From the NCBI RefSeq assembly GCF_017833415.1, contig NZ_JAFICC010000018.1, positions 1 to 64,000 on the forward strand: a stretch of DNA of 64,000 nucleotides, written 5' to 3'. Every line of letters starts with the position of its first letter. Positions within the stretch are counted from its first letter, which is position 1. The notes under the pieces were generated by a model. It was not told the origin of the DNA. It saw nothing but the letters and a program-made list of their open reading frames with translations, and searched no databases. This document shows, in pieces, positions 8,352-18,120 of this stretch. The DNA is from Flavobacterium sp. 1355 (GTDB lineage: Bacteria > Bacteroidota > Bacteroidia > Flavobacteriales > Flavobacteriaceae). The translations under genes and the position numbers were made by a program.

Positions 8352-8804
8352 TTTTAAAATTTAAAGGTTAGTAAATAATTAATAGTTAATAAGTAAATAA
8401 TTAATAGTTAATAAATAGTAGATAGTAATTTTATCGTTTGATACTGAAACAGAATACTTTGCAAAATTTATTCTGTAAAGTTCATTAATAACAATTTGTA
8501 TGTGGAGTAATAAAGTACGTATTTGGGTACAAAAAAATCTGGTCTATACTTATTGTGGATAAAGTTTCGATGACTGAAAACTATTCAGCCCCATAAAAAC
8601 TGAGCAACGTAACCTAAATTCTTATTAACTAACTGGAAAGATTTGTCGCAACAAAAATTTAAACACAAACATTATGAGAAGCTTACGAAAAGTACATTTT
8701 AAATATCCGGACTTTTGAACAAAGCATATTAGGACGTTTAAACAAAGTGGCTCCTTTGTATGTGCTCTATTTTTGTTCCTGTAAAACAACTTAAATTAAA
8801 AAAA
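8352..8804. other. Intergenic region with tandem repeat and candidate operators
   Basis: Divergent space between the PL14-like gene (left) and the SDR gene (right). It holds a 22-bp tandem repeat (8371-8414), an inverted repeat ACAGAATA (8449-8456) / TATTCTGT (8469-8476), and two direct AACAAAG copies (8718-8724 and 8741-8747, 23 bp apart) before the SDR start. The latter could be AraC half-sites. No full promoter consensus was found for either gene. Confidence 0.35.
8371..8414. repeat. Perfect 22-bp tandem duplication
   Basis: The unit starting GTAAATAATTAATAGTTA occurs at 8371-8392 and again at 8393-8414 without a mismatch. It lies in the 5' untranslated region of the PL14-like gene, 20 bp upstream of its start codon on the minus strand. 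Confidence 0.9.
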
Positions 8805-9800
8805 ATGGAACAGAATAATTATCAGGGAAAATTGCAAAAAGCGTTAGGCTCAGGATTTGATGCTAAATCAACATCGTATGAAGTCGTAAATGGAATTGAT
8901 CTTACAGGAAAAATTGCCATTGTGACGGGAGGCAATACAGGCATCGGTTTGGAAACCGTTAAAACACTTACAGGAGCAGGTGCAACGGTTATTGTACCAG
9001 CGAGAGATGTAGAAAAAGCGAAAAGAAATCTGGAAGGAATTGCAAATGTGTTAATTGAAAAAATGGATTTAATGAACCCCGATTCTATTGATGCTTTTGC
9101 CGAAAGGTTTTTGCATTCAGGCAGGCCGCTTCATTTACTTATCAATAATGCAGGGATTATGTGGGTCCCGCTACGCAGAGATAGCCGCGGGTATGAATCG
9201 CAGTTAGCTACCAATTATCTGGCGCTCTTTCAGCTCACAGCAAAATTATGGCCAGCACTAAAAAAAGCAAATGGTGCGAGAGTGGTAAATGTCTCTTCTG
9301 GCGGGCATCAATTTTCAGATTTCGATTTTGAGGATCCCAATTTCCTTAATAGAGAATATGAAACTTTACAGGGATACGGTCAGTCAAAAACAGCGGTTAA
9401 CCTTTTTTCAATGGAATTAGATACACGGGCAAAAGCTTATAATGTGCGAAGTTATTCATTATGTCCGGGTTCGGTCGGCGAAACAGAATTAGGAAGAGAA
9501 GCACCGCTTGATTTGTTACAAAAATTGGGTTTTACTGATGCTGAAGGAAATATACTGCCAGAAGTTGCAGCTTCTCTAAAAACAATTCCACAGGGTGCAG
9601 CCACAACAGTTTGGGCAGCTACCAGCGAGCTGCTCAATGATATTGGCGGTGTATATTGTGAAAATGCAGATATAGCATCTTTAAATTCAAATGAAAAAGT
9701 CATTGGTGGTGTTAAACCTTATTCATTAGATGAAAGGAATGCTAAGCGATTATGGAAATTGAGCGAGGAGATGACAGAAATAAAATTTGATTTTAGTTAA
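8805..9800 (+). CDS. Short-chain dehydrogenase/reductase, WWOX/retinol-dehydrogenase-like
   Basis: A 331-residue SDR. The ATG at 8805 (MEQNNYQGKL) is preferred to one 45 bases upstream, whose extension is unrelated to the family. TGGNTGIG (41-48) is the dinucleotide site, followed by NNAG and YGQSK, which supplies the catalytic Tyr and Lys. The long form with SSGGHQF and FEDPNF resembles the WWOX/protochlorophyllide-reductase-like group. The reaction is NAD(P)-dependent oxidation or reduction of an unknown substrate in the cytosol. The AraC regulator gene starts 28 bp after its stop and probably controls it. Confidence 0.8.
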   Translation: MEQNNYQGKLQKALGSGFDAKSTSYEVVNGIDLTGKIAIVTGGNTGIGLETVKTLTGAGATVIVPARDVEKAKRNLEGIANVLIEKMDLMNPDSIDAFAERFLHSGRPLHLLINNAGIMWVPLRRDSRGYESQLATNYLALFQLTAKLWPALKKANGARVVNVSSGGHQFSDFDFEDPNFLNREYETLQGYGQSKTAVNLFSMELDTRAKAYNVRSYSLCPGSVGETELGREAPLDLLQKLGFTDAEGNILPEVAASLKTIPQGAATTVWAATSELLNDIGGVYCENADIASLNSNEKVIGGVKPYSLDERNAKRLWKLSEEMTEIKFDFS

Positions 9801-9828
9801 TATTTGTATCTTTATATCACATAAGAAT

Positions 9829-10647
9829 ATGGACTATCAGGTAAATTACATAAACCCGGAGATTAAACTTTCCAACTACAGTGGTAAGTTGTTTAAAACC
9901 GAAGCAGCATTTAATGATCATTTGCTGGTGTGGCTGATTTCGGGTGAAACAAAAATTATCCAGGCAGATGAAAGTTTTATATTTGGTGCAGGGAGTACTT
10001 TTTTAATTCCAAGAAATCAATTGGCTACTATCGTCAATGTACCAAAAGACGGGCTGCCTCACAAAGCAGTCGCCATGCATTTATCGGCCAGAAGACTTAG
10101 GGAATTTTATGATCCGGGAAAAGTAAAACCAAAAACTGTCACATCAAAAATTTTCAGTTTCCATAAACATCCTTTGCTGGAAAGCTGCTTGGCTTCGCTG
10201 ATTCCGTATTTTGAAATGCAGGAGAATTTTCCCGAAAATATCGCTTCCTTAAAAATTACCGAAGCAATTTCAATTCTTAGAAATATTGATCAGAATATCG
10301 ACGCTATATTAGCAAATTTTGACGAGCCCGACAAAATTGATTTAATCACTTTTATGGAGAAGAACTTTATGTTTAATATGTCATTGGAAAAGTTTGGTTA
10401 CCTGACAGGTCGAAGTCTGACCACTTTTAAGCGGGATTTTCATAAGGCATTCAATGTTACACCGCAACGCTGGCTGACCAAAAAAAGATTAGAATTGGCG
10501 AATTACCAGCTTACCGAAAAAGAGAAAAACCCGGTTGATATTTATTACGAGACAGGGTTTGAGAATTTATCACATTTTTCTTTTGCATTCAAAAAACAGT
10601 TCGGTTACTCACCAACTGAATTGAAAAGAATAAAAACAGACTGCTAA
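9829..10647 (+). CDS. AraC-family transcriptional regulator
   Basis: A 272-residue protein; ATG 9829 (MDYQVNYINPEIK) chosen over an in-frame TTG inside the preceding gene. Residues about 1-140 form a cupin-like sensor domain of the type in Bacteroidota AraC regulators (LLVWLISGETKIIQADESFIF). Residues about 170-268 carry two helix-turn-helix units: MSLEKFGYLTGRSLTTFKRDFHKAF and PVDIYYETGFENLSHFSFAFKKQFGYSP. It likely regulates the SDR gene just upstream, with which it is probably cotranscribed. The inducer is unknown. Confidence 0.85.
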   Translation: MDYQVNYINPEIKLSNYSGKLFKTEAAFNDHLLVWLISGETKIIQADESFIFGAGSTFLIPRNQLATIVNVPKDGLPHKAVAMHLSARRLREFYDPGKVKPKTVTSKIFSFHKHPLLESCLASLIPYFEMQENFPENIASLKITEAISILRNIDQNIDAILANFDEPDKIDLITFMEKNFMFNMSLEKFGYLTGRSLTTFKRDFHKAFNVTPQRWLTKKRLELANYQLTEKEKNPVDIYYETGFENLSHFSFAFKKQFGYSPTELKRIKTDC

Positions 10648-10678
10648 AAGTCTGGCTTGCAAAACATATTGACAAAAG

Positions 10679-10711
10679 ACCTCCAAAATCAAATGACTTT
10701 GGAGGTTTTTT
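10679..10711 (+). terminator. Terminator of the SDR/AraC unit
   Basis: ACCTCCAAA (10679-10687) pairs with TTTGGAGGT (10698-10706), followed by TTTTT. Confidence 0.85.
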
Positions 10712-10808
10712 ATTTATAATGGAGTTTCATGAAAGTTTTTTTCTAACAGGATTGAATCGAAATATTTCACAGAAATCTGTTTGTTTTATTAATACCAGAG
10801 GAATCTTA

Positions 10809-10874
10809 TGCATCATTTGTCGCACATAATGCTTCATATCTGCTACTAACGTTACTGCTGTAAAACTACATTTA
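10809..10874 (+). promoter_or_regulatory. HTCS-type operator and promoter of the GH3 gene
   Basis: TGCATCATTTGTCGCAC starts at 10809 and a second copy, TGCTTCATATCTGCTAC, starts at 10830, 21 bp later. TACATTTA (10867-10874), one mismatch from TANNTTTG, begins 37 bp after the second copy. The same layout, with the same spacings, precedes the SusC gene. An inverted third half-site (complement TGCATCAAATGT) lies at 10892-10903. The rest of the gap before 10996 shows nothing else. Confidence 0.65.
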
Positions 10875-10995
10875 CAATCCTAAAATTCTACACATTTGAT
10901 GCACACAACCTGCAAACTAAATAAAGATGAATTCGGCAAAAATGTAAATGTTTCACATATCTGACTTTAATAACTTCTAATAAAACTAAAACCAC

Positions 10996-13278
10996 ATGAT
11001 GAAAAAACAAACCAAAAAATATGCTTTTATACTGCTAATCATTTTTGCAAACGGTTATGCTCAGACAAAAAAGCATCTGGATGTCAACAAACCAATTGAA
11101 GATCGTATTTCACTTTTGATGAAAGAAATGACTTTAGAAGAAAAAGTAGGTCAAATGAATCAGTACAATGGTTCATGGGATGTTACGGGGCCAAAACCAG
11201 AATCGGGCACAAATGAAGAAAAATACAATAATATAAAAAAAGGATGGGTCGGCTCGATGCTGACCGTAAGAGGGGTTAAAGAAGTTAGAGCCGTACAAAA
11301 AATAGCCGTTGAGGAAACACGTCTTGGAATTCCGCTCATTTTTGGTTTTGATGTCATCCATGGTTACAAAACCATTAGCCCTATTCCGTTGGCAGAAGCC
11401 GCAAGCTGGGATTTAGATGCAATAAAAAATTCCGCCAGGATTGCTGCTGTCGAAGCCTCTGCTTCTGGATTAAACTGGACTTTTGCCCCCAATGTAGATA
11501 TTTCTAATGATGCAAGATGGGGAAGAGTAATGGAAGGCGCTGGCGAAGATCCTTATTTGGGAAGCAAAATTGCTACGGCAAGAGTCAAAGGTTTTCAAGG
11601 TGAAAATTTCGATAATACTTCAATCATTGCTTGCGCCAAACATTTTGCAGCGTATGGTTTTGTAGAAGCAGGCAGAGAATACAACAGCGTAGATATGAGT
11701 AATTCTAAGCTGTACAATACTGTGTTACCGCCTTTTAAGGCGGCAGTTGACGCCGGTATCCGAACTTTTATGAATTCATTTAATACATTAAATGGTGTTC
11801 CGGCAACGGGAAATAGTTTTTTGCAACGAGATATATTAAAAGGAGCATGGGGATTTAAGGGTTTTGTTGTTTCTGACTGGGCTTCAATAGGCGAAATGAT
11901 TACGCACGGTTACGCAGCTGATGGAGCCGATGCCGCTAAAAAAGCTGCTATAGCAGGTTCTGACATGGATATGGAATCAAATGTTTATGTGACAGAATTG
12001 GTGAAATTAGTAAAAAATGGCGTGGTAAAAGAAAGCGTGGTCGATGATGCTGTCCGCAGAATTTTAAGAGTAAAATTTGAATTGGGTTTGTTTGACAATC
12101 CCTACAAATATTGTGATGAAGCCCGTGAAATATCAGATATTGGAAACAAGGCAAATAATGATGGAGTGCTGGACATGGCCAAAAAGTCGATCGTTTTATT
12201 GAAGAATGACAAAAACCTGCTGCCATTAAAAAAAGAAGGAATTAAAATCGCTTTAATCGGTGCTTTGGCAAAGGATAAAAACAGCCCTCTCGGAAGTTGG
12301 AGAATTGCAGCTGACGACAATACAGCAGTATCTGTCCTTGAAGGAATGCAGCAGTACAAAAACAACATTTTGGTTTATGAAAAAGGAACCGATGTGGCTA
12401 CAAATAAACAATTATTTGTAGACGAAGTAAAAATTAATACAACTGATTTTTCAGGATTTGAAGCAGCAAAAAAAGCAGCAAAAAATGCGGAGGTTGTTGT
12501 AATGGTGCTGGGTGAAATTGGTTATCAGAGCGGTGAAGCGCGCAGCAGAACAGAATTGGGTTTACCCGGTAATCAACAGCAATTGCTGGAAGAAGTTTAT
12601 AAAGTAAATCCCAATATTGTTTTAGTTTTAAATAATGGTCGTCCGTTAGCCTTGCCCTGGGCAGCAGCCAACATTCCTGCTATTGTTGAAGCATGGCAAT
12701 TAGGGACGCAATCCGGAAATGCAATTGCACAGGTTTTATACGGAGATTATAATCCGAGTGGTAAATTGACAATGTCATTTCCGAGAAATGTGGGCCAATG
12801 TCCTATCTATTACAATTTATACAATACAGGACGACCGACTGATAAAGATCAGAATGTTTTTTGGTCACATTATTCTGATGTTGAAAAAACGCCTTTATAT
12901 CCTTTTGGCTATGGTTTAAGCTATACTTCTTTTGCCTACAAAAATCTGAAAATAGCAAAGCCTTCATTCCAAAAAAATGAAAAAATAGAAGTTTCTGTTG
13001 ACGTTACCAATACAGGTAATTTTGACGGAAAAGAAGTGGTTCAATTGTATATAAATGATGTTGCCGCGAGTATTGTCAGACCTGTTAAAGAATTAAAAGG
13101 TTTTGAACTTGTAACATTAAAAAAAGGAGAAACAAAAACAATCAAATTTACAATAACAGATGCCGAACTTGGATTTTATGACAATGAAGGCAAATTTTTG
13201 ATCGAATCCGGTGTATTCAACGTTATGGTTGGCTGGAATTCTAATGAAGGACTTACCGGCAAGTTTGAATTAAAATAA
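10996..13278 (+). CDS. GH3 beta-glucosidase, periplasmic, BglX-like
   Basis: A 760-residue protein. An export signal ends near YAQ23. The GH3 N-terminal barrel (about 35-370) includes the substrate-binding KHFAAYG (K215, H216) and the nucleophile D294 in VVSDW. The C-terminal sandwich (about 395-640) carries GYQSGEARSRTELGLPG, where the acid/base Glu is expected. A fibronectin III-like domain (about 670-755) closes the protein. Length and order match BglX-type exo-beta-glucosidases, which release glucose from beta-linked oligosaccharides in the periplasm. Its promoter carries the element shared with the SusC gene, which ties it to the same regulon. Confidence 0.9.
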   Translation: MMKKQTKKYAFILLIIFANGYAQTKKHLDVNKPIEDRISLLMKEMTLEEKVGQMNQYNGSWDVTGPKPESGTNEEKYNNIKKGWVGSMLTVRGVKEVRAVQKIAVEETRLGIPLIFGFDVIHGYKTISPIPLAEAASWDLDAIKNSARIAAVEASASGLNWTFAPNVDISNDARWGRVMEGAGEDPYLGSKIATARVKGFQGENFDNTSIIACAKHFAAYGFVEAGREYNSVDMSNSKLYNTVLPPFKAAVDAGIRTFMNSFNTLNGVPATGNSFLQRDILKGAWGFKGFVVSDWASIGEMITHGYAADGADAAKKAAIAGSDMDMESNVYVTELVKLVKNGVVKESVVDDAVRRILRVKFELGLFDNPYKYCDEAREISDIGNKANNDGVLDMAKKSIVLLKNDKNLLPLKKEGIKIALIGALAKDKNSPLGSWRIAADDNTAVSVLEGMQQYKNNILVYEKGTDVATNKQLFVDEVKINTTDFSGFEAAKKAAKNAEVVVMVLGEIGYQSGEARSRTELGLPGNQQQLLEEVYKVNPNIVLVLNNGRPLALPWAAANIPAIVEAWQLGTQSGNAIAQVLYGDYNPSGKLTMSFPRNVGQCPIYYNLYNTGRPTDKDQNVFWSHYSDVEKTPLYPFGYGLSYTSFAYKNLKIAKPSFQKNEKIEVSVDVTNTGNFDGKEVVQLYINDVAASIVRPVKELKGFELVTLKKGETKTIKFTITDAELGFYDNEGKFLIESGVFNVMVGWNSNEGLTGKFELK

Positions 13279-13320
13279 AAAAACGGTCTGAAATAGTCTG
13301 TTTTTTCAGCAGCTCTAAAG

Positions 13321-13370
13321 CCTGAGTACGATTATTCCCATAAAGGATTATTAATCGAACTCAGGTTTTT
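13321..13370 (+). terminator. Terminator after the GH3 gene
   Basis: CCTGAGTACGATTA (13321-13334) pairs with TAATCGAACTCAGG (13352-13365) except for one A-A mismatch, then TTTTT. Confidence 0.85.
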
Positions 13371-13510
13371 GGCAATATGAGAAATTTAGATGCAAAAAAA
13401 TAAGCGTCTCTATTTACTTTTATTAATATTGCTTTATATATCTCTTAAAAAGAACCAATTGCCATTTTATTTTCAATGAAAGTTGAGAAATAATAACATT
13501 AAAAATGTAA

Positions 13511-16500
13511 ATGAAAAATATCAAATTTATTCTTCTGTGCTTCTTTTCACTTAGCAACTGTCTGTTTTCTCAAGGCAAATTTGACAGTTACCAATTTAGA
13601 ACCATACAAGAAACCACTACAAAAAGAGCAATTTCTTCTATTATTCAGGATAATAATGGTTTTATCTGGATAGGTACAAACGGTGCGGGTTTGTATCGGT
13701 ATGATGGTGTAAATTATTTTGGCTATAAATATGATAAAAAACCGGGCTCATTAAACAGTAACTTTATTTACACCACTTTTATAGACTCTGCTAATAACTT
13801 ATGGATTGGTACAGATGAAGGGTTGTGTTTGTACAATAGAGACCTGGATAATTTTACTAAAATCAATATCGAAGATGTCATCAGAAAAGGTTATAATGAG
13901 CCAATTACTATAAAAACAATCATTCAGGATAATAATGGCAATTTATTCTTAGGTGCATATGGTTTTGGGTTATTCAAATTAAATATAAAAACTTTAAAAG
14001 CTTCTTTAGTACAATCAAAAGTACTGGACAAGCCAAACTTTCTAATAAAGTCTTCGGTAAAAAATAAGCAGGGAACTATATATTTAGGAACCAGTTATGG
14101 CCTTTTGGAGATCGATTTAAACGGAAAAGTCAAGCAGGTTTATAAGGACAAGTTTAAAAGAGAACCTTTACTAGATGATATAGAAAGTCTTGTTATAGAT
14201 AAATTTGGGTATTTATGGCTGGGAACGACTGAAAATGGGCTGATAAAAATCAAGCCTGAAACAGATAATTATCAGTTTGAAAATTTTTTCATTACCAAAA
14301 ACAAAATCTTATCAATTGTACAAAGCAGTCAGGATTATATAGTTTGCGGCACAGAAAATGACGGATTATTGGTTGTAAATTATAAAGGTCAGGTACTGCA
14401 AAAATATTTGCACAGTAAGTACAATAGTTTCAGTTTAAAATCCAATTCGGTTTGGTCCTTGTATGAAGACAAAGAAAAGCGTCTTTGGCTAGGTTATTTT
14501 AATAAAGGACTTGGAGTATTTGATAAACCCAACAACAAATTCAATTCTCTTGAATCACTTGCCAATAATGACAATTCCTTGCAGACTAGTTATGTAACTT
14601 CGGTTATAAAAGATAAAAAAGGAAATTTATTAATAAGTAATGAAGGCGGGGGACTCGATATTTATAATCTTAGTAATAAAAGTTACATTCACGTTAACAA
14701 AAACAATCAAAATTATTATTCCGGTTTAGATGCTGTCGACATTCAGACCATTTTTATAGATAGTAAACAAAATATCTGGATCGGAAGCTGGGACCGTGGA
14801 ATTTACTTTTTAAAAAACGGAACTACCCGATTCATAAACTACAATACTGCAAATTCAACAGGATTAAAATCGAATCGGGTTTTTAGTTTCTCCGAAGATT
14901 CAAAAGGCCGGATCTGGATTGGTACTTTTATAAAAGGACTGCATTATTTTGATAATAAGACCAGCACCATTATTCATTGTGACTCAAAACCATTTTCTGA
15001 AAATGCTTTAGACAATGCTTTTATCCGTAAAGTTTTTGTAGACTCCGATAATATATTGTGGGTAGGAACGATTTTAGGATTATATCAGGTAAATATAAAA
15101 GACGAATCCAGTTTTAAGGTAACAAAAATGCGCGATGCCATGTTCAGCGGCATTAATAGACACAACAGGATTCAAACCATTTTATCTATTTATGAATCTA
15201 ATGATAAAACAATTTGGATAGGAACTGATGGTCAGGGGTTGTTTAGTTACAATAAAAAAAATAAAGTTTTTTCAAATTATGATGATTTTCCGGGTTTTAC
15301 AGAAAAATCTGTTCGTGCTATAATTTCTGACAATAACGGTTCTTTATGGATAAGCGGCGGATCCGGATTAACAAAACTTGATTTTAAAAATAAAAAAAGT
15401 ACCAATTTTAATAAAGATGACGGTCTTATTGATAACGATTTTAATAATAATGCTGTCTTTAAAGATGGAAATGGAGAATTGTATTTTGGCGGTTATGAGG
15501 GCGTAAATTATTTTAATCCAAGCGAAATCAAAAAAACAGAAAAAGCGCCAAGATTGTATTTCAGTGATTTTAAATTATTCAATCGGTCCGTAAAACCAAA
15601 TGAAGAAGGTTCGCCTTTGACCAAAGTAATTTCTCAAACAAAAGAAATCACACTCAACTACACACAATCGGTTTTTACAATTGAGTATGTGGGAATTAAC
15701 TATAATTATTCTAAGAAAAATCAATATGCCTATTACCTGGAAGGTTTTGAAAAAGACTGGAACTATGCCGGCAATAACAGAACAGCAACTTATACAAATC
15801 TGGCTCCGGGCAATTATGTTTTCAAAGTCAAATCGGCCAATGCAGATGGCTCCTGGAGCAATGATCAATTAGAATTAAAAATAAAAATCCTGCCTCCATG
15901 GTGGAAAACCTTTTGGGCTTATTTAATATACGCCACTATTTTAATTTTCCTAATTCGCTATCTCAATAAGATTTATCAAAATCGTTTTAAGGCGAAGCAG
16001 GCCATAATTTTAGAAAAAGAAAAATCCATTCAGTTAGAGAAATTAAACAACAAAAAATTACAGTTTTTTACTAATATCTCTCATGAATTCAGAACGCCCT
16101 TAACACTGATTATTAATCCTCTGGAAGATATTTTAAGAAGCAAAAAACTATCCCCGGAAATACACAATAAATTAAAAATCGTTCACAAAAGTTCTGACAG
16201 GCTTTCGAGGCTGATTAATGAGCTTATGGATTTTAATAAATTAGAGTTCAATAAAATTTCGCTTCAGGCGAAGAAAATAGAAGTCATAGCATTTACAGAA
16301 GGAATTATTGGCTATTTTGATGAGGAAGCTGCTGCGCGAAACATTAGCGTTAATTTTGAGTCGTCACTTGATGAACTGGAAGACTGGCTGGATCCAAAAA
16401 TGCTGGAAAAAATACTGTTTAATATTATTTCAAATGCATTCAAATTTACGCCCGATAATGGTTCTATAACTATTTCTATCGCTACAACAGATCCTAATAA

Positions 16501-17665
16501 TGCATTGATAATTTATGGAGAAAAAGTGCCTTCATTTTCAATAACAATTACAGATACCGGCTCCGGAATTCGCAAAAAAGATCTGAACAGAATTTTTGAC
16601 CGGTTTTATCAGGTCAATAATGTAAATAAAGATTATTACGGCAGCACCGGAATTGGTTTGGAGGTGGTGAAAGAATTTGTTGAACTCCATAAAGGAAAAA
16701 TTGAAGTTGAAAGCCAGCTTGGGGAAGGCACAAAATTTAAAGTTATATTTCCTTTGGGCAACTCTCTATATAAGAAAAGTGAAATAATCGACGAAGTTTT
16801 TAAAATAGAAAAAAATAAAAATCAATTTGTATTTGAAGCTGTCAATAATCAAACCGATGAAGATGATTTTACGGATGAAACTATAGACAAATCTGCAGAA
16901 GAAAGCGCAAAATCATATACAGTTTTGATTGTGGAGGATAATCCTGAATTGCGACATTATTTAAAACAGGAACTAAGCAAATCATACAAGGTCATTACAG
17001 CCGAAAATGGTAAAAAAGGCTACGAACTTGCTGTGCAAAAGTTGCCTGATTTGATCATTACGGATGTTATTATGCCGGTTATGGATGGACTCCAGTTGTG
17101 TAAAAACATAAAAGGTGATTTAAAAACAAGTCACATTCCGTTGTTGATGCTTTCGGCAAAAGCAATGGTAAAAGACCGATTAGAAGGTATCGATTCTGGC
17201 GCTGATATGTATTTGAGTAAACCATTTGAATTGGATATTCTAAAATCAAGCCTTGCACAGCTTATTACAAGCAGACAGATAATGTTTAAGAAATTTTACA
17301 GCGGAATCACCAAACAAGGCAAAGAAAAAACAACGTCGCTGGATAATGATTTCATTCAAAAAATCCTGCATTTCATTAATGAAAACATCAGTGAACCTGA
17401 ATTGACTGTTGAGCTATTGTCTTCTAAAATCTTCCTGAGCAGAAGTCAATTGTATCGAAAAATAAAAACATTAACCGGTGTTTCTGTTAACGAATTTATT
17501 AGAAATGTGCGATTGGAAAAAGCAAAACAACTAATCGAAAAAGGAAATAATAATATTAATGAGATAAGCTATAAAGTAGGTTTTACTTCTCCCTCCTATT
17601 TTGCTAAATGTTATAAAGTTAAATACGGATATCTGCCAACACAGGAAAACAGAACCAAAGAATAA
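13511..17665 (+). CDS. Hybrid two-component system (HTCS) regulator of the PUL
   Basis: A 1384-residue one-protein signalling system. After a signal peptide (to about 21) comes a periplasmic sensor of repeated Reg_prop blades (about 25-680; IWIGT-like repeats such as GFIWIGTNGAGLYRYD). Then follow a Y_Y_Y domain (about 735-795), a membrane helix (about 801-820), a histidine kinase with H858 in SHEFRTPL, an HATPase (about 955-1075), a receiver with phospho-acceptor D1185 (LIITDVIMPVMDG), and an AraC-type HTH (about 1285-1380). Such proteins sense oligosaccharides and switch on their own PUL. It lies between the GH3 and SusC genes, both with the shared operator. A half-site-like TTAGATGCA at 13386-13394 upstream might indicate autoregulation. 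Confidence 0.93.
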   Translation: MKNIKFILLCFFSLSNCLFSQGKFDSYQFRTIQETTTKRAISSIIQDNNGFIWIGTNGAGLYRYDGVNYFGYKYDKKPGSLNSNFIYTTFIDSANNLWIGTDEGLCLYNRDLDNFTKINIEDVIRKGYNEPITIKTIIQDNNGNLFLGAYGFGLFKLNIKTLKASLVQSKVLDKPNFLIKSSVKNKQGTIYLGTSYGLLEIDLNGKVKQVYKDKFKREPLLDDIESLVIDKFGYLWLGTTENGLIKIKPETDNYQFENFFITKNKILSIVQSSQDYIVCGTENDGLLVVNYKGQVLQKYLHSKYNSFSLKSNSVWSLYEDKEKRLWLGYFNKGLGVFDKPNNKFNSLESLANNDNSLQTSYVTSVIKDKKGNLLISNEGGGLDIYNLSNKSYIHVNKNNQNYYSGLDAVDIQTIFIDSKQNIWIGSWDRGIYFLKNGTTRFINYNTANSTGLKSNRVFSFSEDSKGRIWIGTFIKGLHYFDNKTSTIIHCDSKPFSENALDNAFIRKVFVDSDNILWVGTILGLYQVNIKDESSFKVTKMRDAMFSGINRHNRIQTILSIYESNDKTIWIGTDGQGLFSYNKKNKVFSNYDDFPGFTEKSVRAIISDNNGSLWISGGSGLTKLDFKNKKSTNFNKDDGLIDNDFNNNAVFKDGNGELYFGGYEGVNYFNPSEIKKTEKAPRLYFSDFKLFNRSVKPNEEGSPLTKVISQTKEITLNYTQSVFTIEYVGINYNYSKKNQYAYYLEGFEKDWNYAGNNRTATYTNLAPGNYVFKVKSANADGSWSNDQLELKIKILPPWWKTFWAYLIYATILIFLIRYLNKIYQNRFKAKQAIILEKEKSIQLEKLNNKKLQFFTNISHEFRTPLTLIINPLEDILRSKKLSPEIHNKLKIVHKSSDRLSRLINELMDFNKLEFNKISLQAKKIEVIAFTEGIIGYFDEEAAARNISVNFESSLDELEDWLDPKMLEKILFNIISNAFKFTPDNGSITISIATTDPNNALIIYGEKVPSFSITITDTGSGIRKKDLNRIFDRFYQVNNVNKDYYGSTGIGLEVVKEFVELHKGKIEVESQLGEGTKFKVIFPLGNSLYKKSEIIDEVFKIEKNKNQFVFEAVNNQTDEDDFTDETIDKSAEESAKSYTVLIVEDNPELRHYLKQELSKSYKVITAENGKKGYELAVQKLPDLIITDVIMPVMDGLQLCKNIKGDLKTSHIPLLMLSAKAMVKDRLEGIDSGADMYLSKPFELDILKSSLAQLITSRQIMFKKFYSGITKQGKEKTTSLDNDFIQKILHFINENISEPELTVELLSSKIFLSRSQLYRKIKTLTGVSVNEFIRNVRLEKAKQLIEKGNNNINEISYKVGFTSPSYFAKCYKVKYGYLPTQENRTKE

Positions 17666-17704
17666 TGCATTAAAAAAGATTCACTTAAAGACAAATGTAA
17701 TTCC

Positions 17705-17741
17705 AAAGAGCTTTGATTTTAGAAATTGAAGCTCTTTTTTT
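17705..17741 (+). terminator. Terminator of the HTCS gene
   Basis: AAGAGCTT (17706-17713) pairs with AAGCTCTT (17729-17736), followed by TTTTT. Confidence 0.8.
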
Positions 17742-17923
17742 GTCAGTAAATTTTTAAAAACGGGTTTCCTCTAAGTCCTAAAAAAATCACATATAAAAAA
17801 TATAAACACAGTTTTTCTGCACAAACAATATTTTTTTCTCCTTTTTTTTATCAATACTTCACAGATGGTTTTAATAGCTGTAATTGCCTTTTTGAGTGAT
17901 AATCAGGTGTCAACTATTTTTTT

Positions 17924-17989
17924 TGCATCATCTGTTGCACAATATGCATCATCTGTTCTACAATGACACCCCTCTGGATTTTACTTTCG
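17924..17989 (+). promoter_or_regulatory. HTCS-type operator and promoter of the SusCD operon
   Basis: TGCATCATCTGTTGCAC starts at 17924 and TGCATCATCTGTTCTAC at 17945, 21 bp apart. TACTTTCG (17982-17989), one mismatch from TANNTTTG, begins 37 bp after the second copy. Both spacings equal those before the GH3 gene. The start site would be near 17996, giving a leader of about 125 bases before the SusC ATG. A short frame across this region (17896-18078) is not a gene. Confidence 0.7.
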
Positions 17990-18120
17990 TTAAGAAATAT
18001 TTAAGAAAAAATTTATTTGTTATGACTCCAAAAAAAGAGCACACAAAAGATCTTACTATTAAATGTTTTTCAGATTAAGATTAACTAATTATTTAACTCA
18101 AACTTAAACGACCAAATTTT

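Noticed and set aside
8673..8717. Short frame MRSLRKVHFKYPDF
   Set aside because: Only 14 codons, no terminator or homology signal; probably chance.
17896..18078. 60-residue plus-strand frame before SusC
   Set aside because: It lies across the HTCS operator and promoter, and its translation is low-complexity His/Leu sequence with no family.
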